Source: Closterium sp. NIES-65 (taxonomy: Eukaryota > Streptophyta > Zygnematophyceae > Desmidiales > Closteriaceae). From it: a DNA stretch of 64,000 bases. Under the pieces are notes generated by a model. That model ran no database searches, had not been told where the DNA came from, and was given only the letters and a program-made list of their open reading frames with translations. A program made the translations under genes and the position numbers. The stretch lies in the NCBI GenBank assembly GCA_948144175.1, contig CANXME010002096.1, positions 1,674,001 to 1,738,000 of the forward strand, in the 5' to 3' direction. Positions 12,559-26,934 of the stretch are shown piece by piece. Positions within the stretch are counted from its first letter, which is position 1; each line of letters starts with the position of its first letter.

Positions 12559-12679
12559 TGTCAAATTATAATATTGTGTAGGCTATAGTGGGGTAGCCTA
12601 TATGGGGTACACATTTCTAGGGTTGCATATTTGTATCACATCCATTCCTTAGTCAATCATTCTCGTTCTACTTTCCTCA
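12559..12679 (+). repeat. 5' LTR of copia A
   Basis: TGTCAAATTA to TTTCCTCA, 121 bp, two differences from 31423-31543. Confidence 0.92.
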
Positions 12680-12799
12680 TGGTATCGAGCAGGTTCCCCC
12701 GTGGGAAGTGTGCCTAGGGCCCACCACATCGATCTTTTTTTTTTTCCTGCCCGAAGCGCGCTCAGCCCGAGTCGCGCTCCGGGCTCTCACCTCTTCGAG

Positions 12800-13690
12800 C
12801 CGCCCTTCTCAGCGGCCCCGCCGCCCTTCTCAGCGGCCCCGCCGCCCTTCGCTGCGGCCCCGCCGCCCCACATTGCGGCCCCGCCGCCCTTCTTCGCGGC
12901 CCTGCCGCCCTTCGCTGCGGCCGCGCCGCCCCTCGCTGCGGCCCCGCCGCCGTTCGCTGCGGCCCCGCCGCCCGTCTCAGCGGCCCCGCCGCCCTTCTTC
13001 GCGGCCTCCCCGCCCTTCGCTGCGGCCCCGCTGCCTCACGTTGCGGCCCCGTCGCCCTTCGCTGCGGCCACGCCGCCCGTCTCAGCGGCCCCGCCGCCCG
13101 TCTCAGCGGCCCCGCCGCCCGTCTCAGCGGCCCCGCCGCCCGTCTCAGCGGCCCCGCCGCCTCTCTTGCTGCGGCCCCGCCGCCCTACTCAGCGGCCCCG
13201 CCGCCCTTCACTGCGGCCCCGCCGCCTCTCTCGCTGCGGCCCCGCCGCCCTACTCAGCGGCCCCGCCGCCCTTCACTGCGGCCCCGCCGCCTCTCTCGCT
13301 GCGGCCCCGCCGCCCTACTCAGCGGCCCCGCAGCCCTTCTACTGCGGCCCCGCCGCCTCTCTCGCTGCGGCCCCGCCGCCCTACTCAGCGGCCCCGCCGC
13401 CCCTCACTACGGCCCCGCCGCCCTACTCAGCGGCCCCGCCGCCCTTCTACAGCGGCCTCGCCGCCCCTTTCACCAGCGGCCCTGCCGCCCTACACTGCTC
13501 GCGCCGCCCGAGCCGCCCGAACCGCCCGAGCTGCCCGAGCCGCCCGAGCCGCCCGAGCCGCCCGACTCTCCCGAGCCGCCCGAGCCGCCCGAGCCGCCCA
13601 AGCCGCCCGACCAGCCCGAGCCACCCGAGCCGCCCGAGCCGCCCGAGCCACCCGAGCCGCCTGAGCCGCCCGAGCCGCCTGAGGAGCCGA
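12800..13690 (+). repeat. GC-rich minisatellites in the A leader
   Basis: 12800-13500 is a tandem array of 21-27 bp units sharing the core GCGGCCCCGCCGCCC. 13500-13690 is a 9-bp CCGAGCCGC array. The proline/arginine-rich open frames across it (up to 354 codons) follow from the repeat. The array lies between the primer site and the gag ATG. Confidence 0.8.
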
Positions 13691-13855
13691 GCCGCTGGTG
13701 CCACGGAACCGCAGTTGCTGCTGTGCCGTCCGAGCAGCCGTGTTGCCGTGCTGCTGTACTGCTGAGCTGCCCGACCCGCCCTGTCTGGTGAGAGCAGCGC
13801 TTCTGTCACTGCACTGCCCCTGCCCTACAGTTGGTACTGCTAGTCTACTGCTGTC

Positions 13856-15003
13856 ATGGCTACCCCCAGTGTTCTCACTTTTGACGCTGAGGGTCGAGCC
13901 ATTGACTTTGAGGTTTGGGTAGATGATCTGCAGCTTTTCCTACAGTGCGATAGGGCAGACGGTCTCTCCCTCTTTGACCTCACCTCTGGCTCCTCTCCTG
14001 CCCCTACTGCTGATGCTGACCCCACTGTTTGCTCCCAGTGGGCCACGCGCGATGCTGCTGCACGTCTTGCTGTGCGTCGCCACCTGCCTACCACTGAGCG
14101 CGCGCACTTTAGTCAGTACAAGAGTGCTCAGACCTTGTACGACGCTGTAGTTGCGCGCTACTCTTCCCCTGCCACTGCTGCACTGAGCCGCCTCATGCTA
14201 CCGTACCTCTTTCCTGACCTTGCTGCCTTTCCCACAGTCGCTGACCTCATCACGCACCTCCGCACTTCTGACACTCGCTACCGCGCCGCGCTTCCTGCTG
14301 AGTTCTGCGCCAAGAACCCCCCCCCCCCCATGTACATCACTCTCTATTATATAGTCACCCGCCTCCCTGACTCCCTTCGCGTAGTCAGGGACCACTTCCT
14401 CTCAGTCTGTCCCACCACTCTTACTGTTGACCTCCTAGAGAAGGCCCTCCTAGCAGCGGGGAAGAGCATAGTCGCTGTAGGAGCCTCTCGTGGTGACCCT
14501 CGCACCCCCATCTTTGAGGGGTGTTCCCCTTCCCCCCTATTGCCCTCTGTCGCCTCTGCTGCTGCGGCCAACCTCGTTGGTCTTGAGTCGGTCGGTGCGG
14601 CGTCTGCCTCTAGCGTGAGACGCCGCTCTGGCAAGGGCAAGGGGGGCAAGGGCGCGGGTGGAGCTAGCGGGGGTGGTGGAGGTGGCGGTGGAGGCGGCGG
14701 AGGGAGTGGGGGTGGCGGTGGGAGTGGTGGCGGGGGTGGAGGTGTCGGTGGCAGCAGCGGAGGCGGAGGCGACTGAGGCGGTAGCGGTGGGAGCGGAGGC
14801 GGCGGTGGTGGCGGAGGTGGAGGCGGCGGTGGTGGAGGAGGTGGAGCTGGTCGGGGTGGTGCTTCGCAGCGGAGCGGCTCCGGTGGTGGTCAGCGCCAGC
14901 AGCAGCAGCAGCAGCAGCATTCTCGGGACATCCCTCCTCCTCAGCAGCTCCGTGAGTGGTACACGCAGCGTCAGCGTGGCGGGGGTTTTGGCCCGGCACC
15001 TAC
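13856..15003 (+). pseudogene. Copia A gag
   Basis: The ATG at 13856 opens the family gag: TFDAEGR, WVDDLQLFLQ, SQWATRDAAARLAVRRHLP, YLFPDLAAFPTVADLI, VRDHFLSVCP and VGASRGDPRTPIFEG. The first 240 codons are intact. A C13 run at 14316-14328 encodes four prolines in frame. A Gly-rich tail begins at 14650. A TGA at 14774-14776 interrupts the Gly tract, where a GGN codon is expected. The frame resumes (SGQRQQQQQQQ, LREWYTQRQRGG) up to the insertion of B at 15003 and continues at 21702. Confidence 0.85.
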
Positions 15004-16106
<1,103 letters not shown>

Positions 16107-16186
16107 AACTCCCCCTCTGGCTGCCAACCATCATCTTACATGCCATAACTCATTCCCGCAAGCTTCATGCCCTTCCTATGCTCAGG

Positions 16187-19100
16187 TTATGCCAGGCGCT
16201 TGGTGAGAATGTCAGCCGCCTGCTGCTGGGTTTTCACAATCTCCAGCCACACCTCCTTGTCCAAGAGCCTCCTTGTCCAATGCCACTTTGGCCTGATGTG
16301 CTTTGTCAAGCCCTGAAGACAGGCATTCTTCGCAAGCTTCACCGCCGACTCATTGTCACAGAAAATCACAGTCGGCTCCCTCTGACACACTCCGATTTCC
16401 TCCAACAAACGCCTCAGCCACACCACCTCCTTTGCCCCATGATGAAGGGCCATGTACTCTGTCTCACACGAGGACAACCCCACCTCGTTCTACTTCTTGC
16501 TGCGCCAGCTCACTGCACCACCTCCAAAGAGGCACACATAGCCTCCAATGCTGGTGCCATCCGTCTTTACTGAGTTGAAGCTAGCGTCGGTGTAGCAAGT
16601 CAAGCGCATCTACCCCTTGCTTAAATCAGCTGCACCCCTCTGTAGCCTCTGTCGCACAGCACTGTACTCCAAGCCCACTGATGCTGTGGCGCTCACATAG
16701 CGGACCAACCTCTTGGCCGCTTCCAGCTGCTCATGACTTGGGCATGAAACCACACTCGCAAGCCTGGATGTAGCAAAGGCAATGTTAGGCCGCGTGTGGT
16801 TAGCCGCATAGTTGAGTGCCCCCACCATGGAGTGAAACAACTTCCTGTCACTCTCCCCCACCACCTCCTCATCAGCACAAGGCTCCACAGTGAACCTCGA
16901 AGGCAGCGGGGTGGCTGGCTTTCCTGCATCTTGCAGCCCATACTTCTCAGCCAGCCCCTCACAATACTTCCTCTGGTGCAACCTCAACACTCCCTTGTCA
17001 AGGTCCCTCTCCACGTGCATCCCAAGGTAGTACTTCACATCTCCCATCTTGGAGCACTTGAACTGCATTTCGAGCATCTCCTCCACACGTTCAATCATCG
17101 CAGATGACTCAGAGAAGAGCAGGATGTCGTCCACGTACACCAGGAGCATGAGGAACTGCTCCTTCTCTTGCAGCAGGAACAGGCTGTGATCATACTCGCT
17201 CTTCTTGAACCCCCCGGCCAGCAGTGTCTCCTCCAGCTTGTGGTACCATGCGCGAGGAGCCTGCTTCAGGCCATAGATGGCCTTCTTGAGCCTGCACACC
17301 CTGCCGCTCCCATCATCCAACCCCTCAAGCTGCAGCATGTACAGCTTCTCCAGAATGATTCCATTGAGGAAGGCAGTGATGATGTCCATTTGCTTGATCT
17401 TCCAGCCACGGTTTGCAGCCATTGCCAACATCGTCCTCAGTGTAGTGCCTTTCCCCACAGGAGCAAAGATATCATCAAAATCCTTCCCCTTTGTCTGTTG
17501 GAACCACTAAGCCACAAGCCTTGTCTTGTAGCGGGTCAGCTCCCCATCAGGTCCGTACTTGTGCCTGAAAATCAGCTTGGAAGAAATGGCCTTCTTCCCT
17601 AGAGGCAGCTCACACAGCTCCCACGTCTTGTTCTCCAGCAGAGAGTCATACTCCTCCTTCACACTCTGCTTCCACTTCTCAGCATCGGGCCCACTCAAGG
17701 CCTCTGTAAGTGTCTTGGGCTCAGAGACGGCTGCCCAGTAACAGTGCGCTATCTCCTCCTCATCACACTGCTCAGCCACACTCCCAGCCCTTACCACACT
17801 TGGCTTCCCAAAGCTCGGATAGGTCAGCCGGTTAGGAGGGCGCACATCCCTCCTTAGACGGTTAGCCGGACGTACGGCACCTTGTGGAGCATCTGGCTGC
17901 TGTTGCGGCTGCTGCTGCTGCTGCTGCTGCTGCTCCTCCACCTCAGGTTCTCCCCCATCCTCAGTCACCCCAGAAATCTCCTCCTCTGAGACAGTGACCT
18001 GCACTTGCCTCGAAGGCCGCTGCATCTCATCAGCCTCAATGATCAGCGGTGTAGTGGGAAGCTTCTGCTGCTGCTGCTTCCACTCCTTGTAGTACAAGGA
18101 CTCAAGGAACTTCACATCCCTCGACACAGTCAGCTGCTGGCTGGTCAAGTCCCAAATCAGCCAGCCCTTGTGATCCTTAGCAAGCCCCAAGTGCACACCC
18201 CATCTCCCAGAAGCTTCCAGTTTTCCCCTCTTCTCCTTAAGCACATGAAACACCACCATGCAGCAGTAGGCTCTCAGCATGTTGACTGCTGGTGCACTCC
18301 CATAACACTTGGTGTAGGGGACCCATTGCTTGTCCCCCACTGTCGCCAGCACCCTGTTCTTCACAACAGCGACCTGCCGCAGTGCTGTTACCCAAAACGG
18401 ATCCGGCAGCCCTGCACGCCCAAGGAGAGTGCGAGCACCTTTCTGCAGGGTTCGGTTGAACCGCTCAGCCACGCCGTTCTGCTGAGGGTTGTAGGGCACC
18501 GTGAGCTGATGCTGGATCCCCTTCTTCTTCAGCACCGCCTCAAAATCAGCGCCAATAAACTCTCCCCCATTGTCGGTGCGGATCACCTTGACCTTGTGTC
18601 CGCTCTCCCTTTGTGCTCTCGGCATCCACTCCTTAAGAACAGCCGTTGCCACCTCCCCTTTAGTCTTGAGAGGGTAGACCCACACCGCACGAGTGTGGTC
18701 GTCCACAATGGTCAAGAAGTAGCGGCTGCCCGAGAGAGAAAGGGCCCTTGTGGGGCCCACCACATCCATGTGCACAAGCGCGAGTGGAACCTTGGCTGGT
18801 CCCGTGCTGCTGTTGAAAGGGAACTTGGTGAACTTTGTCTCAAGGCATGTAGGGCAGCTCCCAATCTCCTTTGCTGCCCTCTTCACCTCCAATCCCTTCA
18901 AGCTCCCATCCTTCACCAACTTCTGCAGTATAGGAATGTTGATGTGGCACAGCCTCTCATGCCACGTCTCCCAATCGGCCTCACCACTCCCAGACGAAGC
19001 CTTTGCCCATGCAACCGTTGCATCCACACCAGCAAGCACCTCACCATGTGATTGCTGTGGCTGCTGCACCTTCTTGACTGCATCCAGGGCCCCAGCAGTT

Positions 19101-19637
19101 GGTGCAGTCTCCTCTCCTCCCGCAGTTGCCTTAGCCGATGCCGCTGCCTTTGCCGTTGCTGGAGGTTTCCCATTCCAAGGGATGATCGGCAGCTGCCACA
19201 GGTCCTTGATGCAGCTTCTCTTCTCCTTCAAATCCCACACCAGCAACTTCCCAAGCTTTGCACGGCAGCTGGTTGGGCCGAACGTGACTTTGGCCTTGCT
19301 TTTGTGCAGCCGGCGCACAGAGAGGAGGTTAGCGGATAAACCTTCAACCAACAGCACATTTCCCAGCCCCACAAGCCCCCCATTAGCTCCCATAACCTTG
19401 GAATTCCCAACACCAATTACAGGGAGCAAGGCACCTGAAGCGACAGCCACAAACTTTATCTTCCCAGGGGGCTTCACTTCATCAAGCAAATCTGCCCGTG
19501 GAGTCATGTGACTCGTGCAACCTGAATCGATCACCCAATGAGTGAGGGGGTGCATCACAACCTTCCCAGATGAACCCACATCACCCCCACTCCCTTGCAC
19601 ATCCTCAACCATGAGGAACATCCCAGGGTCGGCTTTA
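16187..19637 (-). pseudogene. Copia B pol, nearly intact
   Basis: A minus-strand frame continuous with gag. It carries protease VIDSGCTSHM, the GAG-pre-integrase block WHERLCHINI with CPTC, and integrase core residues in HMDVVGP, RTDNGGEF and NGVAERFNRT. A glutamine run follows near 17920. RT carries AIYGLKQAPRAW and YVDD near 17130. RNase H ends in CETEYMALHH, FCDNESAVKL and AADILTKRLA. In-frame stops lie at 17507-17509 (TAG between RLVA and WFQQ, where a residue is expected), 16610-16612 (TAG) and 16490-16492 (TAG after SKK, usually Gln in this family). The terminal codon is TAA. Otherwise the frame is open. Confidence 0.88.
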
Positions 19638-20518
19638 CCTTATGCACCATCACCTTGTGCACCTGAACCTTGCACAGCACCACCTCGTGCACGTTCACCA
19701 CTTGGCGGCTTCATGCCTGGAGGTGCCCATCCTTCAGGCCGGCTGAAACACCTGAACCACGGGTGTCCAGCCTTCTTGCAGTACCAGCACGCACCCTCCA
19801 TTCGGGTGCTCCCCCTGCCACCAGAGCTCTCATGCCCCTCGTTGTAGTCACCTCGGCCTCTTCCTCTGCCAAAGCCTCTCCCACGGCCTCGGCCTCTCCC
19901 TCCCCCTCTCCCCCTGCTGCCTCCTGCAGCTCCATACCCCTCAGCAGTTTTGTTGGCGGCACCACCTCCCGTGTGGCGCCTGCGGAAGTCCTCCTGCAAG
20001 ATCTGCTGCCGTAGCCACTCAGGCGTCCACTTGTTCTGCTGAGCGTTGAGGGTGGGGATAAGGTTGTCCCACGAGTTGTCGAGCACCGAGATGATTTTGG
20101 TGCACTGTTGCATTTCCGACACCTTGCTGCCCGCCGCTGCCATCCTCGCATAGGTGTCCTTGATCTTGTCAAGGGCCGGCTTCACATCATCTCCCGGCCG
20201 CATGGAGAGGGCAGCCAACTCCTTCTCCAATACGATCACCATCGGCAGCGTGTTGGGTTGAACCACGTCGCGTAGCAGCTTCCACGCCTTCGGTCCCGAG
20301 TCATCGAGCTCCACCAAATCCTTGATGTGCTGGAACATGTCGTTGTTGACCGACTGTAGAATCAAATCGTACAGCACCGCGCTCCGCTCAATCCACCGAT
20401 CGCGGGCATCTCCTTCCTCTGGCATCTTCTCCTCTCCCATAGCCAATTTCAGCAGCTTGTAGCGCTTGAAGGCGCTCCTCATCCGCCCACTCCATTCTTC
20501 ATAGTTGGAGCCATCCAA
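19638..20518 (-). pseudogene. Copia B gag
   Basis: The 292-codon frame starts MDGSNYEEW at 20518 and shows the UBN2/retrotran_gag-type helical region (LQSVNNDMFQHIKDL, NTLPMVIVLEKELAAL). An Arg-Gly-rich segment and one zinc knuckle, CWYCKKAGHPWFRC, follow. It ends at a TAA (19638-19640) that is in frame with pol, without overlap or shift. Canonical copia elements have a continuous gag-pol frame, so this TAA is either decay (CAA to TAA) or a readthrough stop. I call it disrupted only in that sense. Confidence 0.8.
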
Positions 20519-20821
20519 TGCCTCAATCTTGGATGGTGGCGGCTCACTCTTCTTCTCAGCTCATTCTCCACTCCCTTGACTCATCTCCTCTGCTCCCAAT
20601 CAGAGGTTTCAGCTCCCCCCCTTTGCTGGTCACAATGTAGATCCACACAATCTTCACAAGTGTCGGCGCCAACGAAATTTCGCCAAAGTTTCCCCTTAGC
20701 GCAAGTCACGTGCAACCTCTAGAACTTCACTTAGGCACGCCCACAGGCCATGGTGGGTCTAGGAGGGTCTTCACACTTCAGTAGACTCTCCACAAAGTCC
20801 TTAACCCGCTCTGATACCACT

Positions 20822-21696
20822 TGTTAGAGACTAAGGACGGAGTCTATGAAGATTAGTCCAAATTTCTCAAAATCGTTGGTCTCAATTTCTGGACAGAAAC
20901 GTCGACTTCACAAGAAACGTTGTCGACGAAACGTCCACTGTTAGAATCCAACGAAATTCAAATATGTTGTACCCCTAAACCGTCGCTACATTTCACAATT
21001 TGAATCGTATCAAAATATGAAGCATATCTCGAGTTATGCTTTTCGGCGCACTAGGGGGTATGCTGCCACAGAAATTTAACTCAATCACAATTAACTCACA
21101 AGTCCCACAAAAGAACATTAGAGAAGCACTAAACCTGGTAGGAGGGGAAGAGGAGGACGAAAGGGAAGGTCCCAAGAGAGAGTCCCCAACCAAGGAAACC
21201 CCATGCCACACAATTCCCTTCCCCATAGGAAACAAACTTTGACCTTTGTCACTTTCCAACCCATGCCATCCACCTCACCACAACTTGGCCACACTTACCA
21301 ACCTGGTTTGGCTTCACCCAACCTCTTGGCAGCATCTACAGTGATGGGTTCGAATTTCCCAACCCCCACAAGTCTGTACCCCATATTGAGTCAATGCCAC
21401 AACTTCCCAAAGTAGCTGCAACCAAAATATATAAGCATACGAACTCCAATGTTCGTAACTTTCTTGGTTGTGCTCCGATCGCGACGATTCTTGGTTCGTC
21501 GGAAAGCTCTTGAGTAGAGGAATCACTTCAGATATCTGCTCAAGCCAAATAACACACACACACACACATACACACACAGAAAATCCAAACCACACAAGAC
21601 ACAAATTTCTTGCACACGCTCACATCACGCATGCAACACACAAACACATGATGGGAGGCAAACAGACGTGAATGCATATGGTTGCATCACACAACA
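20822..21696 (-). repeat. 5' LTR of copia B
   Basis: 875 bp, TGTTAGAGAC to CACACAACA on the plus strand, with only 25 bp of (CA)n at 21552-21576. The tRNA-iMet primer site (minus strand) adjoins it at about 20821. Confidence 0.92.
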
Positions 21697-21701
21697 CCTA
21701 C

Positions 21702-24700
21702 GTCCTTTGCTCCGGCGACCGCGCGGGTGAGCAGTGTGGGGGTGCCCACCCCACCCAGCGCTGCTTTGGCCGCCTGACGGACGCTTGGCGTCAGCAGTTC
21801 CCGGAGGCTAGTGAGATCCCCCGCTGGGGAGAGCTGTCTAGGGCAGGTGTCGCTATCTATGATCTTGACTTTAATGCTATCCTTGCTGCCATGTATGCTG
21901 TGACTAATTGTGATGAGGGTGTCTGTTACCGGTGTTTCCCGCCCGACCCGGGCATTGGTACTGCTGCGCTAGGTGCTAGTGAGGCTCCTGCTCTAGGTGC
22001 CAGCGCGTCTGCGCCCTCAGGTACTGGTGAGGCTGCGCTCTCAGGTACCGCGCCGGCTTCGGCCTCCCTCACCTTCACACTTGACTCGGGGGCTTCTCGC
22101 TCCTTCTTTCGAGACCGCACCACACTCACACCGCTTGGTCGGCCGGTTGTAGTCTCCCTGGCAGACCCCTCTGGGGGTCCTGTCCTCTCTCACTTCTCCA
22201 CTGTCCTCCCGTGTCCGGCTGCCCCCTCTGGCACCTTGTCTGGTCTTTACCTCCCCTCGTTCTCTACAAACTTGGTGAGTGGTGCTGACCTGCAGGATAC
22301 GGGGGTTCACTAGTTTACTCCTGCGAGTCAACGGGTGACCCACTGCTCGGACGCTCGCACAGGCCGGCACCTGGCCACGTTTACGCGTCGGCCGGGGTCG
22401 AGCCTCTACACCCTGACCACTAGGTCTCCTCCTGTCCCTGCATCTAGCCAGGTAGCTGCGTCGGGTCAGGTGTTTGCTGCAGCGTCCAGGTCTGGTCCTG
22501 AGTCTGCCCCCTGCTCGTGTCGCCTCCTGTCTCACGCGACTCTCCAGTGGCACCACCGTCTTGGTCACTTCTCCCTGCCTCATCTCGGAGGCATGGCTTC
22601 CTGTGTCCTTGTCTCTGGACTCCCCCGGTCCCTCCCTCCCCTTCCTCTAGGGCCTGGTCCTTCCTGTGTTCCCTGTGTCGAGGGGCGGCTCCGGGCTGCC
22701 CCTCACTCCTCTCAGTTTCCCACGACAAAGACCCCGCTGTAGACGCTTTACATGGACGTGTGGGGCCCGGCCCGCGTCCGTGGACAAGGTCACGAGCGCT
22801 ACTTCGTGCTGGTGGTTGACGAGTACTCGCGTTACACCTCAGTCTTCCCCATGCGCAGCAAGGGTGATGTCACTGAGGTGTTGATCGACTGGATCCACGC
22901 AGCTCGTCTCCAGCTCAGGAGGAGCTTCGGCTCGGACTTTCCTGTTCTGCGACTGCACTCTGACCGAGGCGGAGAGTTCTCCTCTGGCCTTCTGCGAGAA
23001 TACTGTCGTGCGCGAGGCATCCGCCAGACCTTTACGCATCCAGACTCTCCACAGAAAAATGGGATTGCTGAGCGCCGCATTCGCATGGTCATGGACGCCG
23101 CTCGTACGTCCATGATGCATGCGGCCGCCACCCATTTTTTGTGGCCGTTTGCGGTTCGGTACGCGGCGCATCAGATCAACCTCCACCCCAGGGTCTCCAG
23201 GCCGGAGACCTCCCCAGCCTTACTGTGGACGGGGAAGGTCGGCGATGCGTCTGCGTTCCGTGTCTGGGGATCTCGGGCGTTTGTCCGCGACTTGTCTGCG
23301 TACAAGCTGTCCCCTCGTACTGCTCCCTGTGTCTTCCTTGGCTTCCCCCCTCACGCCCCTGGGTGGGTGTTCTACCACCCCACCTCTCATCGTGTTCTGT
23401 CCTCCCAAGACGTCACGTTTGACGAGTCAGTCCCCTACTACCGCCTCTTCCCCTACCGCACTCCTTCCCTCCCCCCGCCACCGCACTTCCTTGTGCCAGG
23501 TCCCCCCCCGGTAGACCCCCTTCCCCCTCAGGGTCCTGCCCCTTTAGGTGTGTCCTAGGTAGACGCAGTCGAGCTGCTTGAGGTTGCTGGTGACTCTGGT
23601 ACTGCTGCGGGTGCTGAGCCTGGGGGTGCTGACTCTGGGGGTGCTGCGCGCGTGGGTGCTGAGCCTGGGGGTGCTGAGTCTGGGGGTGCTGCGACTGGGG
23701 GTGCTGAGCCTGGGGGTGCTACGACTCGGGGTGCTGAGCTTCGGGGTACTGCGACTGGGGGTGCTGAGCCCCGGGGTGCTACGTTAGGAGCTGCTGAGCC
23801 TGGGGGTGCTGCGTCTGGAGCTACTAAGCCTGGTGGTGCGGAGGCGTACTGCTGGAGCTGGAGCTTCTTCGGCCGCTGAGGGTGCTGGTGCCGCCGGTCC
23901 CGAAGGTGCTCGTCCTGGGAGTGCTGGAGCTGCTGGGCCTGCGGGTACGACTAGAGCTGGAGCTGTTGAGGGTGTTGGCGCTGAGGCTACAGCTGTCAAT
24001 CCTGGCGGTGGTCCTGCTGCTGGTACTACTAGAGGTCCTGCAGCTCGAGGTGCTGTTGGTGCTAGTGCTGCCGCTGAGGGTGCTGGTGCTGTCCGTGCTG
24101 TGTCTGGAGTTGCCGCGCGGCCTTGGCCGTACTTCGTTCCGCTCCTTCAGCAAGTTCTTGGTCCTTCTCCTCCTGTAGAGTGTCCAGCGCCTGTCCACTC
24201 ACAGTCACACTTACCGCCCGCCTCCCCACTGCCTGCTCCCTCTCCTTACAATGGTCCTACTGGAGGTCTTGCTGAGCGTCAAGAGCCTGCGTCTCGTCCC
24301 GCGTCGCCTGTTCGTGCTGCTCGCGCTAGTGGTCGCGGTTCGCGTCAGCGTCCTCCTCCTGTCCCTGGCACGCACCTGATGTCTCTGCGTCCGTCCACTG
24401 CTCCTCTACGTGTCCCTTTGCCTTCTCCTCTTGAGTCCTCTCTTCCAGCGCTCGCCGAACCGGAGTCGGACTCTCTTCGTGCTGCCACTCCTACCGTCAC
24501 GCGTCTTCTTGCTACTGTCGTAACTAACCCCTCTTTTGAGTCCACTGCTGCGTCTGCTCTTGTTGCTGAGCTCGTCGACTTTGCTGCTCGCTGTCGTCTA
24601 GACTACGCTGCTAGTCTTGTTGCAGAGTCTGCGTCTGTCTATCCTCCGTCCGTCGGGAATGAGTGTGCTCTTGGCACGGACGTCCTTAAGGACAGGCAGG

Positions 24701-25430
24701 AGGAGTTTCAGTGTCTGGCTGCTGCTTCACCTCATCTCGCGTCTGTACTGCTTGCCCCTGAGGGAGACCCGGATGCACTAGACATCCCGACTCCGCGCTC
24801 TTACGCGGAGGCTGTAGAGGGTCCCTACTCCTCTCAGTGGCAGGCAGCTATGGATGCAGAGATGGCTTCCTGGAAGTCCACAGGCACCTACGTTGACGCG
24901 GTTCCCCCTCCCGGGGCGAACATCGTCAGTGGCATGTGGATCTTCAGGGTGAAGCGGCCGCCGGGCTCTCCACCTGTCTTCAAGGCGCGGTACGTGGCTC
25001 GTGGCTTCACTCAGCGGCAGGGAGTTGATTACTTTCAAACCTTCTCTCCCACCCCGAAGATGACCACTCTTCGGGTGCTGCTACACAAAGCCGCTCAGCG
25101 TGACTACGAGCTTCACTCCCTTGACTTCAGCACTGCTTTCCTGCAGGGTAGCCTGCACGAGGAGATCTGGCTGCGCCCTCCACCTGGCTTCACTGGGACT
25201 TTCCCTCCTGGCACCTAGTGGAGCCTCCGACGGCCAGTCTACGGTCTCCGCCAGGCACCGCGCGAGTGGCACGACACACTGAGGACTACGCTTGCGGATC
25301 TTGGGTTTGCTCCCTCTACTGCTAACCCGTCGTTGTTTCTGCGCACCGACACCTCTCTGCCGCCGTTCTACATCCTCGTGTACGTCAACGACTTGGTCTT
25401 TGCCACAGCTGACACTGCTGGACTCGCCCA
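21702..25430 (+). pseudogene. Copia A pol, 5' part (protease to RT)
   Basis: Continues A gag after B. The CxxxHxxxxC-like CGGAHPTQRCF segment comes first, then protease LDSGASRSFFRD, GAG-pre-integrase WHHRLGHFS, and integrase (YMDVWGPAR, HSDRGGEFSS, NGIAERRIRM). A Gly/Ala/Glu repeat linker (23600-24100) and RT (ANIVSGMWIFRVKR, STAFLQGSLHEEIW) follow, up to the C insertion. TAG codons at 22311, 22740, 23556 and 25216 interrupt the frame, each where D and, where it covers the site, C have glutamine. A frame change lies in the repeat linker near 23560-23800. The active-site box reads YVND rather than YVDD (near 25381), so the RT is also catalytically damaged. Confidence 0.87.
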
Positions 25431-25618
25431 CAAGGGGTCACAAGACCAGTCAAGCAAGGCAAAGCAAAGCAAGCTCAGGGTGGATCACAACGTCACACAC
25501 AGTCTGAGCACAAGGTCAAGGCCACAAGGCCAGTTCACATGCAGGAGTACACATATATATATATATAAGTCTAAACAAGCAAGAGCAGGTATATATATAT
25601 GCAAGAGTACAAGTAAGA

Positions 25619-26800
25619 TCAAGAGGTGAGCAAGTGAGGCAAGACTGGGACAAGTCCCAGCTGAGTGCAGAAACGCTGATGATCACAAGGCGGAAGTGCC
25701 TTGGTGAAAACATCAGCAGTGTTGGCCTCAGAGGCCACGTACACAAGTCGCAACTGACCCCGCTGCTGCAGCTCACGAGCAAGAAAGTAGCGGAGAGCAA
25801 TGTGCTTCGTTCTGTGCTTTAGTCGCTGCTCTCGACACAAGGCCAGCATGGCCTTGTTGTCTACGTACAGCACTGGAGGAGAACGAGGCGGCTCTCCAAG
25901 GTCAGTCAGCAGGTAGGTGAGCCAGCAAAGCTCCTGTACAGCCATGGCCTCGGCGTAGATCTCAGCCTCACAACTGGAGCCGAGAACAGAAGACGAGAGA
26001 GTAGCTCGCCATGAAACAGAGCCGGAACCAAGACTGAAGGTGTAACCCTGCGACGACCGCTGACTAGCCTGGTCGTCAGCCCAAGAAGCGGCACGAGACA
26101 CAGCAGGGACAGCACCAGCACCCTCAGCACCTTCGACAGCACCAGCGCCAACAGCACCTCCAGCGGCAGGACCTCCAGTAGCACCAGCAGCACCCGCAGC
26201 ACGACCACCACCAGGACTGATAGTAGTAGTCTCAGAACCAGTACCCTCAGCAGCTCCAGCTCCAGATGGACCCGCAGGCCCAGCAGCTCCGGGACCGGCG
26301 GCACCAGCACCCTCAGCGGTCGAAGAAGCGCCAGCTCCAGCAGTACGCCTCAAGCGGCGAGCAAACCACTCACACAGCTCCTGTGGAGAGAGTGGCTCCG
26401 CCGAGACAAAACACCCGGAGAACCTCCAGGCCCAGCACCGCCAGACGCCACAAGGGGAGGTCCAGTGGCCGCAGGCTCCACACCTCCAGGCTCAGCAGCT
26501 CCAGACGCAACACCCCCAGGCTCAACACCCTCGCGCGCAGCACCCTCAGAGGGAGCACCCCCAGGCTCAGAACCCCCAGAGGCAGCACCCTCAGGCTCAG
26601 CACCCCCAGGCTCAGCACCCCCAGACTCAGCACCCCCACAGTCAGCACCCCCAGGCTCAGCACCCCCAGGCTCAGCACCCCCAGACTCAGCATCCCCAGC
26701 ACTACCTGAGTCACCAGCAACCTCGACCGGCTCAACTACATCGACCTGGGACACACCTGAAGGGGCAGGACCCTGAGGGGGAAGGGGGTCTACCGGGGGG
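25619..26800 (-). pseudogene. Copia C repeat linker fused to RNase H (RT deleted)
   Basis: On the minus strand the PGGAEPGGAE linker and an Ala/Gly-rich segment run directly into ASWADDQASQRSSQGY, the RNase H domain. SCEAEIYAEA, YVDNKAMLAL and a TGA end after PHLLTS follow. In D and A these are separated by about 1.5 kb of RT, so C has lost the reverse transcriptase in one internal deletion. The fused frame (25619-26353) is open. Confidence 0.82.
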
Positions 26801-26934
26801 GGACCTGGCACAAGGAAGTGCGGTGGCGTGGGGAGGGAAGGAGTGCGGTAGGGGAAAAGGCGGTAGAAGGGGACGGACTCGTCGAACGTGACGTCTTGGG
26901 AGGACAGAACACGACGAGAGGAGGGGTGGTAGAA

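Noticed and set aside
12701-13765. A 354-codon proline/alanine-rich frame upstream of A gag
   Set aside because: It is a by-product of the leader minisatellite; several frames are open at once and there is no homologous protein in C or D.
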